A stretch of DNA of 15,214 bases from an uncultured Flavobacteriaceae bacterium (lineage in GTDB: Bacteria; Bacteroidota; Bacteroidia; Flavobacteriales; Flavobacteriaceae), in assembly GCA_937901915.1 (NCBI GenBank), contig CALGUD010000034.1, positions 1 to 15,214 on the forward strand. The letters are read 5' to 3'. Below are positions 14,431-15,214 of this stretch, in pieces. The notes under the pieces are model-generated. The model was not told where the DNA came from and made no database searches. It saw only the letters and a program-made list of their open reading frames with translations. The translations under genes were made by a program, and so were the position numbers. Within the stretch, counting starts at the first letter, position 1. Every line of letters starts with the position of its first letter.

Positions 14431-15214
14431 TTATTCCCACTCTATTGTAGCAGGAGGTTTTGAGCTTATGTCATATACTACTCTATTAACGCCTTTTACC
14501 CTATTTATTATCTCATTAGAAGTTTTTTGTAAAAACTCATAGGGTAAATTGACCCAATCTGCGGTCATACCATCTGTACTTTCTACGGCTCTTAATGCCA
14601 CACATTTTTCATAGGTTCGTTCATCTCCCATAACACCAACCGAATTAACGGGTAGCAACATGGCACCTGCCTGCCATACCTTATCATACAATCCCCAACT
14701 TTTGAGTCCACTGATAAATATATGGTCCACTTCCTGTAAGATACGAACTTTTTCTTCTGTTATATCTCCTAAAATACGAATTGCAAGACCCGGTCCCGGA
14801 AAAGGGTGCCTTCCTAATAATTCAGGGTCAATTCCCATTGAGGCTCCTACCCTTCTTACTTCATCTTTAAACAGCATTCGCAATGGTTCTACAATTTTTA
14901 AATTCATAAAATCGGGCAACCCGCCTACATTATGATGACTTTTAATGGTGGCTGAAGGTCCGTTTACAGAAATTGATTCTATAACATCGGGGTAAATAGT
15001 GCCTTGTGCCAGCCATTTTACATCTTTAATTGTATGTGCTTCATCATCAAAAACTTCAATGAATACCCGTCCAATAGCTTTTCGTTTTTGTTCAGGGTCA
15101 TCGATACCGGCTAATGCCTCCAAAAAGCGTGCCGAAGCATCTACTCCTTTTACATTTAAACCCATGTCTTTATACTGATGCAAAACATTCTCAAATTCGT
15201 ATTTTCGAAGCAAG
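14431..15214 (-). CDS. guaA: GMP synthase GuaA, C-terminal half (partial)
   Basis: GuaA aminates XMP to GMP using glutamine and ATP. The window holds only the last 260 or so of about 510 residues: the end of the ATP-pyrophosphatase domain and the dimerisation domain. Visible motifs are KSHHNVGGLP (about 90-99 of the fragment), HPFPGPGLAIRILG, the GDERTYE segment, and the C-terminal SKPPATIEWE that marks the family. The leftmost reading codon, TTG, lies inside LLRKYEF, a conserved internal stretch, so it is not a start; the gene continues past the window edge. The amidotransferase domain and PP-loop lie outside. It is the first visible gene of the right-hand cluster. Confidence 0.97.
   Translation of the reverse strand, partial: LLRKYEFENVLHQYKDMGLNVKGVDASARFLEALAGIDDPEQKRKAIGRVFIEVFDDEAHTIKDVKWLAQGTIYPDVIESISVNGPSATIKSHHNVGGLPDFMNLKIVEPLRMLFKDEVRRVGASMGIDPELLGRHPFPGPGLAIRILGDITEEKVRILQEVDHIFISGLKSWGLYDKVWQAGAMLLPVNSVGVMGDERTYEKCVALRAVESTDGMTADWVNLPYEFLQKTSNEIINRVKGVNRVVYDISSKPPATIEWE

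Noticed and set aside
14431..15213. Reading guaA as a complete 260-residue gene with a TTG start
   Set aside because: The TTG is a leucine codon inside a conserved GMP synthase stretch; the gene is cut by the window edge, not truncated.

Overview
This window looks like a piece of a Flavobacteriaceae (Bacteroidota) chromosome. It is AT-rich, especially between genes. Its promoter-like sites match the Bacteroidota form (TTG, then TANNTTTG), and one lipoprotein signal has an Asn/Asp-rich stretch right after the lipobox cysteine. The protein families (FAS1 lipoprotein, LysM plus type-1 periplasmic-binding fusion, DUF3820, long YidC with a large periplasmic domain) also fit that group. No rRNA, tRNA, CRISPR array, insertion sequence or phage gene was recognised. 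Most of the window is ordinary chromosomal housekeeping sequence with a small accessory stretch.

Right part (about 7.3-15.2 kb, all on the minus strand): a compact housekeeping cluster read right to left. It holds the C-terminal half of guaA (GMP synthase, cut by the window edge), a five-LysM envelope protein with a type-1 periplasmic-binding domain, a secreted alpha/beta hydrolase, a DUF3820 protein, pyrG (CTP synthase) and yidC (membrane insertase). Gaps are 10, 8, -1, 104 and 65 bases. A strong hairpin after yidC closes the cluster. pyrG has its own candidate promoter inside a perfect 11-bp inverted repeat.

Middle part (about 4.6-7.3 kb, minus strand): accessory genes. These are a hicAB toxin-antitoxin pair with an apparent self-regulating promoter/operator, a secreted protein of unknown function, a VOC-superfamily (glyoxalase-like) protein and a DUF1801 protein.

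Left part (1-4.6 kb): a three-domain FAS1 surface lipoprotein on the plus strand faces away from mnmA (tRNA 2-thiouridylase). mnmA is followed after 5 bases by a FabK/nitronate-monooxygenase-like flavoprotein. The divergent region carries four copies of a GTTAAACAA-type motif that overlap the predicted lipoprotein promoter, which looks like an uncharacterised operator. The first 766 bases are mostly non-coding. They hold a probable 58-residue two-helix membrane protein, with two direct copies of a degenerate intergenic repeat on either side of it.

I found no clear new multi-gene system. The points most worth a second look are the operator cluster before the FAS1 gene, the LysM/periplasmic-binding protein (a possible flavobacterial analogue of LpoA-type cell-wall regulators), the pyrG promoter repeat, the hicAB operator, and the small membrane protein between repeats.
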